From Lachnospiraceae bacterium (GTDB lineage: Bacteria > Bacillota > Clostridia > Lachnospirales > Lachnospiraceae), in the NCBI GenBank assembly GCA_031272185.1, contig JAISUG010000037.1:1-42026 (forward strand): a stretch of DNA of 42,026 nucleotides, written 5' to 3'. The notes beneath the pieces are model-generated. The model was given only the letters and a program-made list of their open reading frames with translations, was not told where the DNA came from and did not search any database. The translations under genes and the position numbers were made by a program. Positions 33,370 to 41,900 of the stretch are shown piece by piece. The first letter of the stretch is position 1; every line of letters begins with the position of its first letter.

Positions 33370-36333
33370 ATGGCGATTATGCTGACTTATGAAAGCGAAG
33401 ACATCCCCGAACTTGCGCCTGTCCGGTTCGCGGCCGGGAAACTGGAAGAGTACCGCGCTACGACCGGCATAGACATCCCTTTGCCCCTGTTCAGGCACGA
33501 CCCCTCCCTCCCCGGGCAGACCTACCGCCTGTCACGGATATGTTCCGGCACAAGCACACCGATGCCCCCGGAAACCGCAAGCACACCACGCCCCGGCCAA
33601 ACCCAAACCCAAAACATCTGCGGCAAATCCGCATCGACCGGCTTGGCAACTGCAGATGGCGCCCCCGTCCGATACCTCATCGAGGCCCCCGACCCGGCAG
33701 GTTTCATGTACGGCCTGCTGGATCTGCCGGATCTGCTGGTTCTTCCGGATCTGCCGGATCTGCCGGATCTTCCGGATCTGCCGGAAGATTCATCCGCCGA
33801 CGCCCCCCAAAGCGCTATTATCCATGAGAGCCGCTGCTATATCCCGAACCGCGGCATCAAATTCAACATCCCCCTGGACGCCCGCACGCCCAGCTATTCT
33901 GACGCATCCGATTCCGCTTTCGAGAACATCCCCTATGTCTGGACCCATGGTTTCTGGCATAGTTTCCTGGACGAGATGGCCTCACACAAGCTAAATGTGC
34001 TCACGCTGTGGTCATTGTCCCCTTTCCCATCTATGGTAAAAACTTCCAAATATCCCGGCGCGGCACTGGACGACGTGAAACGCTCGGTCATCTTCCCCCG
34101 CCCGGACATGGCCGGGGGCGGGATGTATGCGCCGGACATGGAGCACGGGATGTACACCCTGCGGCGCATGACCATAGACGAGAAGATCCGCTTCTGGCAG
34201 GAAGTCATGCAATACGCCGCCGACCGCTGCATCGATGTCTACATCTTCACCTGGAACCTGTTCACGTATGGCACAACCATCCCCTGCGACCAGGACAGCC
34301 CCGTCACCGCTGACTACATATACGAGTCCGTCACCGCCCTGCTGGAAACCTACCCCCTGCTGCGGGGGATAGGCGGCACAGCCGGCGAGAACATGAAGCG
34401 GGACGACTCCGACCTGCTCTTTTTGAAAAACACCTACGCCCGCGCCGTGGAAAACTACCGGAAATCACACCCCGAGAGGAAACTGCGCTTCATCCACCGG
34501 GCGCATTATTCGAATTTCCCGCTGCTGCGGGAGCTGTATGCGCCCCAGGGCGGCCCGGTTTCCACAGGCGGTGATGCCCCCATGCCATGGCCCGGCACCG
34601 CCTCCCAAGGCCCGACCAGGGCCGACGGCTGTCCCATGCCGTGGCCCGGCGCCGCCTCCCAAGGCCCGACCAGGGCCGACGACTGCCCCATGCCGTGGCC
34701 CGATACCTCCCCCCAAGGCCCAACTTCCGCCGACGGCTGTCCCATGCCATGGTCCGGCGCCGCCTCCCAAGGCCTGACCAGGGCAGACACTGCCCCCACC
34801 CCCGAATTTGCCGTCAGTTTCAAATACTCCCAGGCGCACATGCACTCCTCGCCCCGCCCCACTTTCTTCCGGGATTTCCTAAGGGGTGTGCCGGTGGGCC
34901 AAAAACCTTGCCCAGGTTCCGAGGATGCTTGCGCCCATGTGGGTAACCCGGCGGGCTTCCCCTTCTGGCTCACCCTCCGGGACGACGACAGCTATTTCTT
35001 CAGGTGGGCTTGGCGCGCCTACGCCAAGGAATACCTGGAAAACATCCCCACAGACTGCGTGGAAGGGTTCTACCTGGGCGCCGACGGCTTCACATGGGGG
35101 GTGGATTTTACAGCGCAGGGCGCTCATGCGGCCGACATATCTTCATCAACACCGCCGGACGCCACCGTACCCACAGCCGGCACATTTTCCTCCGTGCCCG
35201 CTACGCCTTGCGCCGCCAAGCACCAACGTGTGCCCGCTGCTTGGGATGGCCCCGGCACCGACGAAAAGGCTTGCCTCCCCCACCCACTCTACTTGCAGAA
35301 GATGTGGGTGCGCTTCGACATCTGGGGGCAGCTCTCCTACGACATACGCTACCCGCTCCACAGGTTGAGAAAGCGGGCTTTGCGCCACATGGCCGCAGGA
35401 TCCGGCTCCGACGCCCTCTTCGATGCCTGGGAGAAAGCCTCCGGCATCATCGGCGTCGTCAATTGCGTCCATTGGCACGACTACGATTTCCAATGGTACC
35501 CGGAAGGGTGCTGCATGTTCCTCCACCCGCCCGTGGCCAAGCTGGTGTTTGCGGACATCCGGGAATTCATGGATTGTCCCGCCATGCCCGGTTCCGGATA
35601 CATGTCCGTCAAGGAATACTGCGAGGCCGTCGCCATGTCTCGGGATCCGGATCCCCTCTCGGGGGTGGGCATCGCTATGTCCCGGGATCCGGACACCCTT
35701 TCGGGGGAGGCCATCGCCATGTCATGCGATCCGGACACTCTTTCGGGGGAGGCCATCGCCCGTGTCCGGGAAAAACAAATTGCGGCGGATGGAATCACAC
35801 CCCCGGAGGCCGTCCATGACATACGCCAAAGGGCGCGCCAGGCCATGGCTGCCATCGATAGCCTTCCCATAGCGCATACACCCACAAAATCCGACCCAAA
35901 CACTTCACCCAAGGCAGTGATTGCCCGGGGCGGACACGGGAAGGAGCATAGTGAAAGTACAGCCCTGATGATAATGTCCGCCCCAGAATTTACGACCCCC
36001 TCCGCACTCACCGCCGACATCCGCGCACTCTCCCTCTTGGGCCTGTACTATGCGGACAAGCTGGAAGCAGCGGTGGAACTGCGCCGCATCATCACCGACC
36101 ACCGCCACAGCGCAGGACGGGACAATGCGGTGGCCCTGCTGGAAAGCGCCGCCGCCCACTGGAAACAATACTCCGCACTTGCGATGAGCATCTACAAACC
36201 CCAGCGGCTCTCCCGGCTGGGCGGCAGCTACGTGGATTTTCGCATGTTCGACCGCGCCGCCGAGCTGGACATCGAACTGGCGGCGGGATCCGGCCCGCCG
36301 GCCCAGCGGATTCCCCCGACGACAGCGTCTTAG
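33370..36333 (+). CDS. Large putative glycoside hydrolase related to alpha-glucuronidase (GH67-like), inflated by repeats
   Basis: 987 aa, no signal peptide, ATG 33370 after AAAAGGACGA. Recognisable blocks are RGIKFNIPLDARTPSY near 160, FWHSFLDEMASHKLNVLTLWSLSPFPSMVK near 197-227, and GIGGTAGENMKRDDSD near 330. WLTLRDDDSYFFRW and YLGADGFTWG mark later barrel strands. This pattern is that of a (beta/alpha)8 hydrolase near the GH67 alpha-glucuronidases, by memory of the family and not by search. Inserts: Pro/Thr-rich at about 58-95, DLP repeats at 115-140, an 18-aa x4 repeat at 403-475, a Ser/Pro-rich stretch near 587-640, a 14-aa x3 repeat at 754-796 and a loop near 835-870. Follows the permeases by 19 bp; it would act on imported oligosaccharides. 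Catalytic residues were not assigned. Confidence 0.7.
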   Translation: MAIMLTYESEDIPELAPVRFAAGKLEEYRATTGIDIPLPLFRHDPSLPGQTYRLSRICSGTSTPMPPETASTPRPGQTQTQNICGKSASTGLATADGAPVRYLIEAPDPAGFMYGLLDLPDLLVLPDLPDLPDLPDLPEDSSADAPQSAIIHESRCYIPNRGIKFNIPLDARTPSYSDASDSAFENIPYVWTHGFWHSFLDEMASHKLNVLTLWSLSPFPSMVKTSKYPGAALDDVKRSVIFPRPDMAGGGMYAPDMEHGMYTLRRMTIDEKIRFWQEVMQYAADRCIDVYIFTWNLFTYGTTIPCDQDSPVTADYIYESVTALLETYPLLRGIGGTAGENMKRDDSDLLFLKNTYARAVENYRKSHPERKLRFIHRAHYSNFPLLRELYAPQGGPVSTGGDAPMPWPGTASQGPTRADGCPMPWPGAASQGPTRADDCPMPWPDTSPQGPTSADGCPMPWSGAASQGLTRADTAPTPEFAVSFKYSQAHMHSSPRPTFFRDFLRGVPVGQKPCPGSEDACAHVGNPAGFPFWLTLRDDDSYFFRWAWRAYAKEYLENIPTDCVEGFYLGADGFTWGVDFTAQGAHAADISSSTPPDATVPTAGTFSSVPATPCAAKHQRVPAAWDGPGTDEKACLPHPLYLQKMWVRFDIWGQLSYDIRYPLHRLRKRALRHMAAGSGSDALFDAWEKASGIIGVVNCVHWHDYDFQWYPEGCCMFLHPPVAKLVFADIREFMDCPAMPGSGYMSVKEYCEAVAMSRDPDPLSGVGIAMSRDPDTLSGEAIAMSCDPDTLSGEAIARVREKQIAADGITPPEAVHDIRQRARQAMAAIDSLPIAHTPTKSDPNTSPKAVIARGGHGKEHSESTALMIMSAPEFTTPSALTADIRALSLLGLYYADKLEAAVELRRIITDHRHSAGRDNAVALLESAAAHWKQYSALAMSIYKPQRLSRLGGSYVDFRMFDRAAELDIELAAGSGPPAQRIPPTTAS
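33715..33789 (+). repeat. 9-bp in-frame repeat (Asp-Leu-Pro) in the GH67-like gene
   Basis: GATCTGCCG and close variants are repeated about seven times, encoding LPD/DLP tripeptides at residues about 115-140. Confidence 0.85.
34579..34794 (+). repeat. 54-bp x4 in-frame repeat in the GH67-like gene
   Basis: Units start at 34579, 34633, 34687 and 34741, each encoding an 18-aa block PMPWPGAASQGPTRADGC. It lies after the conserved RFIHRAHYSNFPLLRELYAPQ segment. Confidence 0.92.
35632..35757 (+). repeat. 42-bp x3 in-frame repeat in the GH67-like gene
   Basis: Units at 35632, 35674 and 35716 encode AMSRDPDTLSGEAI. The flanking native sequence (CEAVA before, EAIARVREKQ after) matches the repeat edges, so the array probably grew from a short native duplication. 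Confidence 0.9.
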
Positions 36334-36481
36334 GCCTGACCCAAGGATCACAGCCGGTACCATACAGAATACATCCCATGGGAAACACCGCGCATAAGAG
36401 GCCTAGGCTCATCCTGCGCCGCATTACTGCACGGCATCACTGCACCGTATACAGCCCACGTGGCGACGGGGGAACCCTACG

Positions 36482-39358
36482 ATGAATCCGAAGCATGAAA
36501 CGCCCTGGTGGCTGGAAACCCCCTGGCGCCTGATACAGACCAACCTAAGCGACATAGATTTCCGGGATCTGGACCCTGACCGCATGGTCGCGGATTTTCT
36601 GGCGTTCCATGCCACCGTCGCCATGATAAACGCAGGGGGCATCAGCGCCCACTACCCCACCGCCCTGCCATTCCATTCCCCAAACCCCCATGCGCTCCAC
36701 GGGGGCCTCTCCCAGCTGGTGGACAGGTGCCATGAAAACGGCATCCGGGTCATCGCCCGCTGCGATTTCTCCAAAGTCACAGAGGCCATATACCTCCAAA
36801 ACCCCGATTGGGCGTTCCGTGACGCCCAGGGCATGACCATGATGTACAACGGCTACGTGCAGACCTGCATCTGCGGCGGATACCAGCAGTCCTACATGTT
36901 TGAGATCCTGGGCGAGATATTCGACCGCTTCCCATTCGACGGACTGTACTGCAACATGGGCGGTTTCCAGACCCGCGATTACAGTTTCCGCGACTATGGT
37001 TCCTGCCACTGTGCGAACTGCCGGGACGCCTACAGGGCTTATGCAGCCCATGACGGCCCGCAGGCAGACCCTCCCACCAGTGGCCCGGCCTGCATGGCCA
37101 AAGATCAAGATGTTGCGCAAGCGTATACCCCCACCCACTACCCGGCCTGCATGGCCAAAGACCGCTATATGGCACAGGCGGACATCCCCACCGGTGACCC
37201 GGCCTACGCCAATTTCAAGAAAGATGTGATACGCCGCCAGCGGGAAAAGATATCCGCTTTCCTGGATGGCGTCAGCCGCCGGACCGGGAGAGCCCTGTGT
37301 TTCGACGGCAGGGACTATGTGCGCATCGAAGCCTCCACGGAACTGCACCGGGACCTGCCATACTGGCCATACCGCGCCTCCTCCAACTGCCGCGCGGTGC
37401 TGGGAGGCGCCCCGAAGTCCACACAGACAACCCCATCGGCGACAGCCTCGCCCGTCGGCTTGGACAACCCGCCATCCGGCCCCGGCGCCACCCGCACCCA
37501 CGTCGGCCAGGACAACACGCCATCCGGCGCCGCCCCCACCTGCACCCACGTCGGCCCGGACCACCCGCCATCCGGCCCCGCCCCCACCTGCACCCACGTC
37601 GGCCCGGACCACCCGCTATCCGGCCCCGCCCCCGCCCGCACCCTCATATGCTCCGACGCATCCGTGGATTTCCTGGGGTTTGCGCTGCGCAATGTTTCGG
37701 TGGGCCCCCGCCTCCATGCCCTGCGCCTGTGGCAAAACATCGCCAACCTCGGCGGGCTGGACTATTACCTGATGGGGCGCATAGACCGCCACGAAGACCG
37801 CCGGGCATTCGAACCCATCAAAGGGATATATGCTTTCCATAGCAAACACGAGGGCCTATACCGGGGCCTGGAAAACCGAGCAGACGTCCTAGTACGCAGG
37901 GGCGATGTGTGGGCGCCGACGGCGGAAGAAAAAGGCTGGATCTCTGCTCTGACCCAACTGCATATCCCATTTGCCGAAATCCTGCCGGATCGGTACGAAC
38001 AGGCTGACCTGTCCCGGTACAGGCTGGTCATTCTGCCGGACAGCGCTTCTATGTCCGAGGCAGAAGCCGCCCATACCGCCGATTTCGTCCGGGACGGCGG
38101 CGTGCTCCTCTCCACCGGCGCCCCAGGCTTGTCCTTCTCATCGCCCGACGTCCACGCACCCGGTGCCCAGGCACCCTCACCGGAAACCTGCCTCGCCGCC
38201 TATGATCACCGGCCAACAACAGGCGCTGATACCGATACCACACAAACCGACCCAGGCGCCATCCCACCCCTGCATCGACTCATGGGTATCCGCCCCATGG
38301 TTTCCCGCCGGGATGACCTGGCATCCGCCGTGTTTGCCCTGTCCGACGAAGACCGCGCCGCATTCCCCTCTTTCGACGACTGCGACGTGATAGCCCTGGG
38401 GGATTCCTACCTGTTTTTGGAAACCGAACCCGGCGTCCGGACGTATTTGCACCTGCTCCCACCCCGCCCATTCGGCCCGCCGGAGTGCTGCTACCCCCAC
38501 CATGTCTTTGGACAGCCAAACCAAGACTTCCCCGCATCCGGGCGCGTCACCCCGGCCCTAACTTCCTGCCCAGGCGTGCTGGTGAAAACACACACCCGCC
38601 GCCAAACCAAGGCCAGCCCATCAAGCCCCGGCCATGCGTCGCAAACCGGCGTGAACCCCACCATACCAAGCGGCCGGGAAGATGGCACCCCCACGCAAAC
38701 CGGCGTAGGCCCCACCATACCAAGCGACCCGGGCGAGGGTACCCCCACGCAAACCGGCGTAGACCCCACCATACCAAGCGGCCGGGAAGAGGGCGCCACC
38801 CCACTCACCGGCGTGGGCCCCACCGTACCAGGCGGCCCGGGCGAGGGCGCCCCACCGGCCACCGGCGTGGCCGTCACCATCCCTTGGTACCCCGGTGAGT
38901 TCTACCACCGCACAGGCGCCGGCAACATGTTCCTCTTCATGAAAGACATCCTGTGCGGCATATGCGGCTGCAAACAGCTCTCATCCACACTGTCACCCAT
39001 GGTGGAGGTCACTGTAAGCGCCGCACCCACCTACTCGAACCACGCAAGCTGCCCATCGCAGCCGCCGCAAACGGTGGAGGCCACTGCAAGCGCCGCATCC
39101 TCCTGCTCCAGCGCCGCACCTGCCGGCCATACGCTGGTACAGCTGGTCAACACCGCGGGGTGCTTCGGCGGCAGTTTCTGGGATCCGCCCCCTGTGCATG
39201 ACGTCCAGCTGTCCATACCTTTCCCCAGGCCGCCGTCCGGCATAGAAAGCCTCATGGGACGGCCCGTCACGTGGGGATACGCCCATGGGCGGCTGGATCT
39301 GACACTGGACACACTGGAAGAATATGATGCCATAGTGATATCAAAGGAGGAACCATGA
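36482..39358 (+). CDS. Large putative glycosyl hydrolase (GHL6-like barrel plus beta-galactosidase trimerisation-like domain), inflated by repeats
   Basis: 958 aa, ATG 36482 after GGGGGAACCCTACG. The N-terminal barrel (residues about 15-300) shows ALHGGLSQLVDRCHENGIRVIARCDFSK, NPDWAFRDAQG, GYVQTCICGGYQQSYMFEILGEIFDRFPFDGLYCNMGGF and CHCANCRDAYRAY, the pattern of the GHL6/GH42-related group. A trimerisation-like domain follows (RLVILPDSASMSEAEAAHTADFVRDGGVLLSTG, near 520). Inserts: 19-aa repeats at 201-239, 16-aa x4 at 322-386, 18-aa x4 at 720-792, and a 24-aa pair near 841-880. The stop overlaps the next start (ATGA), so it is translationally coupled to the RraA-like gene. Substrate unknown. 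Confidence 0.72.
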   Translation: MNPKHETPWWLETPWRLIQTNLSDIDFRDLDPDRMVADFLAFHATVAMINAGGISAHYPTALPFHSPNPHALHGGLSQLVDRCHENGIRVIARCDFSKVTEAIYLQNPDWAFRDAQGMTMMYNGYVQTCICGGYQQSYMFEILGEIFDRFPFDGLYCNMGGFQTRDYSFRDYGSCHCANCRDAYRAYAAHDGPQADPPTSGPACMAKDQDVAQAYTPTHYPACMAKDRYMAQADIPTGDPAYANFKKDVIRRQREKISAFLDGVSRRTGRALCFDGRDYVRIEASTELHRDLPYWPYRASSNCRAVLGGAPKSTQTTPSATASPVGLDNPPSGPGATRTHVGQDNTPSGAAPTCTHVGPDHPPSGPAPTCTHVGPDHPLSGPAPARTLICSDASVDFLGFALRNVSVGPRLHALRLWQNIANLGGLDYYLMGRIDRHEDRRAFEPIKGIYAFHSKHEGLYRGLENRADVLVRRGDVWAPTAEEKGWISALTQLHIPFAEILPDRYEQADLSRYRLVILPDSASMSEAEAAHTADFVRDGGVLLSTGAPGLSFSSPDVHAPGAQAPSPETCLAAYDHRPTTGADTDTTQTDPGAIPPLHRLMGIRPMVSRRDDLASAVFALSDEDRAAFPSFDDCDVIALGDSYLFLETEPGVRTYLHLLPPRPFGPPECCYPHHVFGQPNQDFPASGRVTPALTSCPGVLVKTHTRRQTKASPSSPGHASQTGVNPTIPSGREDGTPTQTGVGPTIPSDPGEGTPTQTGVDPTIPSGREEGATPLTGVGPTVPGGPGEGAPPATGVAVTIPWYPGEFYHRTGAGNMFLFMKDILCGICGCKQLSSTLSPMVEVTVSAAPTYSNHASCPSQPPQTVEATASAASSCSSAAPAGHTLVQLVNTAGCFGGSFWDPPPVHDVQLSIPFPRPPSGIESLMGRPVTWGYAHGRLDLTLDTLEEYDAIVISKEEP
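37084..37197 (+). repeat. 57-bp repeat in the GHL6-like gene, copied from adjacent native sequence
   Basis: CCCGGCCTGCATGGCCAAAG begins units at 37084 and 37141. A third, diverged start (CCCGGCCTACGCCAA, 37198) runs into the native DPAYANFKKDVI segment. The repeats thus appear to be copies of the native PTGDPA region. Confidence 0.88.
37448..37639 (+). repeat. 48-bp x4 in-frame repeat in the GHL6-like gene
   Basis: Units start at 37448, 37496, 37544 and 37592, encoding THVGPDHPPSGPAPTC and variants. It lies between the ASSNCRAVLGG segment and DASVDFLGFALRNVS. Confidence 0.92.
38642..38899 (+). repeat. 54-bp x4 in-frame repeat in the GHL6-like gene, with its native template
   Basis: Units start at 38642, 38696, 38750 and 38804 (TGVGPTIPSDPGEGTPTQ and variants). 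A fifth, at 38858, is the native TGVAVTIPWYPGEFYHR segment. The shared TGV..TIP..PGE skeleton shows that the array grew from the native sequence. Confidence 0.92.
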
Positions 39359-40059
39359 CAAACCAAGAATTGATCAAAGAAATCAGGAAACTGCGCTGCG
39401 CCGACCTTTCCGACGGCATGGACGCCATCGGGCTGGTGGACAAAGGCACCATGAACGAGCAGATGCGCCCCATCAGGCCCGGCATCGAGTTCAAGGGCTT
39501 CGCCTACACCGTCAAGCTCTTCCCCAAGACCGAACCCGTGAAAGCCTGCAAGACACTGGACGAATGGCGTGAGGAGCTGGGCAAAGGGTGCAATGACATC
39601 TACCATTTCGTGGACGAGATCACCACCGAGAATGCCAAGGACATGGTCATCGTGGTGGACATGGACGGCGTCCGGGGCGGGCTGTGGGGCTCCGAGATCG
39701 CCATGAACATGATGATCCGCGGCGTGGAGGGCGTGGTGCTGGACGGCGGGTGCCGGGACTCCCATGAGACGAACCTGGAAAAAGCGGCTGTGTTCTGCAC
39801 CAAGCGCACGTTCACCCATGTCTACGGGCGGGTGGAGCGGGGCGTGCTCAACACCACCGTGAACTGCGCCGGCGTCACCGTGAAGCCCGGCGACGTCATC
39901 TGCGCCGACGACGACGGCGTGCTGGTGATCCCCAGGGAGAGGGCCGAGGAAGTCCTCATGTTCGCCAGGATGCAGCTGGAAGACGACATCGCGACCCGCT
40001 CCTCCCACTATGGGAAACTGGGCTACGCCCACGACGAGACCCTGGACAGGCTCAAATAG
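39355..40059 (+). CDS. RraA-like / HMG aldolase-family protein
   Basis: 234 aa. The RraA fold is marked by LRCADLSDGMDAIG near residue 15, the metal/substrate motif GGCRDSHETNL near 138, and VKPGDVICADDDGVLVIPRE near 180. Members are divalent-metal aldolases or decarboxylases acting on 2-oxo acids such as 4-hydroxy-4-methyl-2-oxoglutarate; others inhibit RNase E. Arg and Asp of GGxRD fit the catalytic type. In a sugar or uronate cluster an aldolase step on a keto-acid intermediate is the most likely role (inference). The start overlaps the glycosidase stop by 4 bp, with AAAGGAGGAACC upstream. It ends the transcription unit before a promoter for the carrier gene. Confidence 0.85.
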   Translation: MTNQELIKEIRKLRCADLSDGMDAIGLVDKGTMNEQMRPIRPGIEFKGFAYTVKLFPKTEPVKACKTLDEWREELGKGCNDIYHFVDEITTENAKDMVIVVDMDGVRGGLWGSEIAMNMMIRGVEGVVLDGGCRDSHETNLEKAAVFCTKRTFTHVYGRVERGVLNTTVNCAGVTVKPGDVICADDDGVLVIPRERAEEVLMFARMQLEDDIATRSSHYGKLGYAHDETLDRLK

Positions 40060-40062
40060 GGA

Positions 40063-40140
40063 TTGCTATTTCGCGCCGCGTGCGTTAAACTGTCATAGGC
40101 GCAAAAATCGCCGGCATCGGCTGCCGCACACGGGCAGCCG
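40063..40140 (+). promoter_or_regulatory. Promoter and leader hairpin before the AEC carrier
   Basis: TTGCTA (40063-40068), 17-bp spacer, TAAACT (40086-40091). A perfect 8-bp stem, CGGCTGCC/GGCAGCCG (40118-40125/40133-40140), with a 7-nt loop lies in the leader. Confidence 0.6.
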
Positions 40141-40254
40141 GCCGGCTTGACCGCCGCAGACAGCCCCGTCGGCTGCACCGGCGCACAGCTTTGGCGCACA
40201 TTGCCCATACCGGCGCAGGCCGGCCTCAAAACACAACACCTACGGGAGGAAACC

Positions 40255-41178
40255 ATGACGATCCTGGTCCTGCAAAAAATCGCGATGATGTTCATCATAC
40301 TGCTGCTGGGCGTATACTGCTCCAAAAAGCATCTCATCGACCACGAGATGACCGTGAAGCTCTCCACCTTCCTGCTGCAGGTCATAAACCCCGTCGTGAT
40401 TTTCGTTTCCTACCAGCTGACATACGACGCCGATTTACTGCACAACCTTTTCGTGACAATGGCCCTGGCGGCGGTGGGGTTCGCGCTCCATATCCTCGCC
40501 GCCAGGCTGCTGATCCGGCAAAAAAACCGCCCCGAGTACGCCACGGAGCGGCTCAGCGCGGTCTACGGCAACTGCGGGTTCATCGGCATCCCATTGGCCA
40601 ACGGCCTTTTCGGCAGGGAGGGCGTGTTCTACATGACCGCCTACCTTACGATTTTCCACCTGTATTTCTGGACCCACGGCGTCATCCTGATGTGCGGCCG
40701 CACCGACAGGAAAGAGGTGGTGAAAAGCCTGCTTAGCCCCGCCATCATCGGCGTGCTGCTGGGCCTTGTCTGCTTCCTCGCCAGAATCCGGGTACATGCC
40801 ACCGCACTGGAGGCCTTGGAGCTGGTGGGCAACATGAACACGCCCCTGGCGATGCTGGTGGCAGGCGCCACCCTGGCCGAGTCCAGGATAGGCGACGTCT
40901 TCGCCCAGAAGGGCACATACTTCATCTCCGCGCTCAAGCTCCTCCTCATGCCCGCCGTCATGATGGCCCTGCTGTGGTTCTTTGACATCCCCGGCATGGT
41001 CAAGGCGACGCTGATACTGGCCAGCGCCTGCCCCATCGGCGCATGCTGCACCATGTTTGCGCTGCGCTTCAAAGGCGACGGCAAATACGCCTCCCTGCTC
41101 TTTACCGCCTCCACGGTCCTGGCCGCCGTGACCATCCCCCTGGTCATCTACCTTTCCGAACTGGCCGGGGTGCTGTAG
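40255..41178 (+). CDS. AEC-family (auxin efflux carrier-like) transporter
   Basis: 307 aa, about ten helices in two halves with a central hydrophilic loop, the usual length for bacterial AEC carriers that move organic acids such as malate or malonate. Family marks are [35 protein letters not shown] at the N-terminus, [17 protein letters not shown] near 98 and [15 protein letters not shown] near 197. ATG 40255 follows GGGAGGAAACC. The upstream in-frame codons have no start signal. It has its own promoter after the RraA-like gene and probably exports or imports an acid end product of the cluster. Confidence 0.9.
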   Translation: MTILVLQKIAMMFIILLLGVYCSKKHLIDHEMTVKLSTFLLQVINPVVIFVSYQLTYDADLLHNLFVTMALAAVGFALHILAARLLIRQKNRPEYATERLSAVYGNCGFIGIPLANGLFGREGVFYMTAYLTIFHLYFWTHGVILMCGRTDRKEVVKSLLSPAIIGVLLGLVCFLARIRVHATALEALELVGNMNTPLAMLVAGATLAESRIGDVFAQKGTYFISALKLLLMPAVMMALLWFFDIPGMVKATLILASACPIGACCTMFALRFKGDGKYASLLFTASTVLAAVTIPLVIYLSELAGVL

Positions 41179-41305
41179 GCCATCCCCGGGCATCGCCGTC
41201 ATCCCGCCACATTTTATCCCGGGCAAGATTCCCTCGCTCCCGGGGTCTCATATGGCTTCGTTTTTGTTGCAAAATAAGGCATCGTGCTGTACAATATGTC
41301 TCGTA

Positions 41306-41548
41306 ATGCGCCTGCCGCTTCGCTACATCTTGGCGGACGACCCCGGCGCGGGGAAAAACATCATGACCGTGCTGTTCCTGAAAGAACTATTGGTAAGAGG
41401 CGACCTGAAGCGCTGCATGATAGTCTCGCCCGGCAACTTGGCGGAGCAGTGGCAGGATGAACTCTTCCGCAAGTTCAGCCTCCGCTTTGAATTTGAAAAA
41501 GCCCTTCCGCGAACGCCCGGATTTTGCCGCGACCGGGGTAAACTATAA
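41306..41548 (+). pseudogene. Remnant of a SNF2/DEAD-type helicase
   Basis: [55 protein letters not shown] is the N-terminal helicase block (motifs I and Ia) of large SNF2-like helicases. Motif I has Asn for Thr (GAGKN), which would harm ATP binding. Before and after this stretch the frame has no family similarity. It stops at 41548 after residues that no longer match, so only about 60 residues remain of a protein usually near 1000. Such helicases occur in defence islands. Confidence 0.75.
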
Positions 41549-41549
41549 T
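41544..41549 (+). promoter_or_regulatory. -10 box before the nucleotidyltransferase gene
   Basis: Perfect TATAAT, 36 bases before the ATG at 41585; the -35 is weak (ATTTTG at 17 bp). Confidence 0.4.
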
Positions 41550-41584
41550 ATAAGTGACCTGATAGAACAAAGCGAGGTATTGCC

Positions 41585-41869
41585 ATGTTAACATTTGAAC
41601 AGATGAGGCAGGCAGCTGCGCAGGTTGCCAAACACTATCCATTGACTAAGGTGTCCGTCTTCGGCTCCTATGCCAATGGTAAGGCCACCGAGGGCAGCGA
41701 TTTGGACTTGCTGGTTGAGTTCACAACAGATGCCGTCTCTCTCTTGGAGATTGTCGGGGTGAAATATGATTTCGAAGACTTGCTGAACACGCCGGTGGAT
41801 GTGCTTCACGCCCCGCTGCCCGAGGATGCCCTGATTACGGTTGATAAGGAGATACCGATTTATGGATAA
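41585..41869 (+). CDS. mntA: MntA-type minimal nucleotidyltransferase (antitoxin of HEPN/MNT pairs)
   Basis: 94 aa. The nucleotidyltransferase motif GSYANGKATEGSDLDLLVEF (about 31-50) carries the GSx(n)DxD metal-binding residues, and the C-terminal TPVDVLHAP supplies the third carboxylate. MNT proteins modify and silence HEPN RNase toxins. AAAGCGAGG precedes the ATG. Base composition is lower in GC than the rest of the window, consistent with transfer. The stop overlaps the start of the partner gene by 8 bp. Confidence 0.9.
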   Translation: MLTFEQMRQAAAQVAKHYPLTKVSVFGSYANGKATEGSDLDLLVEFTTDAVSLLEIVGVKYDFEDLLNTPVDVLHAPLPEDALITVDKEIPIYG

Positions 41870-41900
41870 GCGCGACCATGATAGTATAATGGTACCGTAA
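41862..41900 (+). pseudogene. HEPN toxin gene start, broken after 12 codons
   Basis: ATG 41862 opens MDKRDHDSIMVP then TAA. MDKRD is a common beginning of the HEPN partner. The rest of the about 110-aa toxin is missing and IS-like sequence follows, so the gene is probably disrupted. The remainder could lie beyond the right edge, after the element. Confidence 0.6.

Noticed and set aside
34465..34973. Minus-strand repetitive frames in the GH67-like gene
   Set aside because: These are shadows of the 54-bp array; the plus-strand frame continues through conserved hydrolase blocks on both sides.
36545..37612. Minus-strand 355-codon frame opposite the GHL6-like gene
   Set aside because: Its composition (Val/Gly/Ala) follows from the C-rich repeats read backwards; there is no recognisable domain and the coding evidence is on the plus strand.
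39355..40059. Naming the RraA-like gene as the RNase E inhibitor rraA
   Set aside because: The catalytic GGxRD motif and the catabolic neighbourhood favour the aldolase branch, and the sequence alone does not support RNase E regulation.
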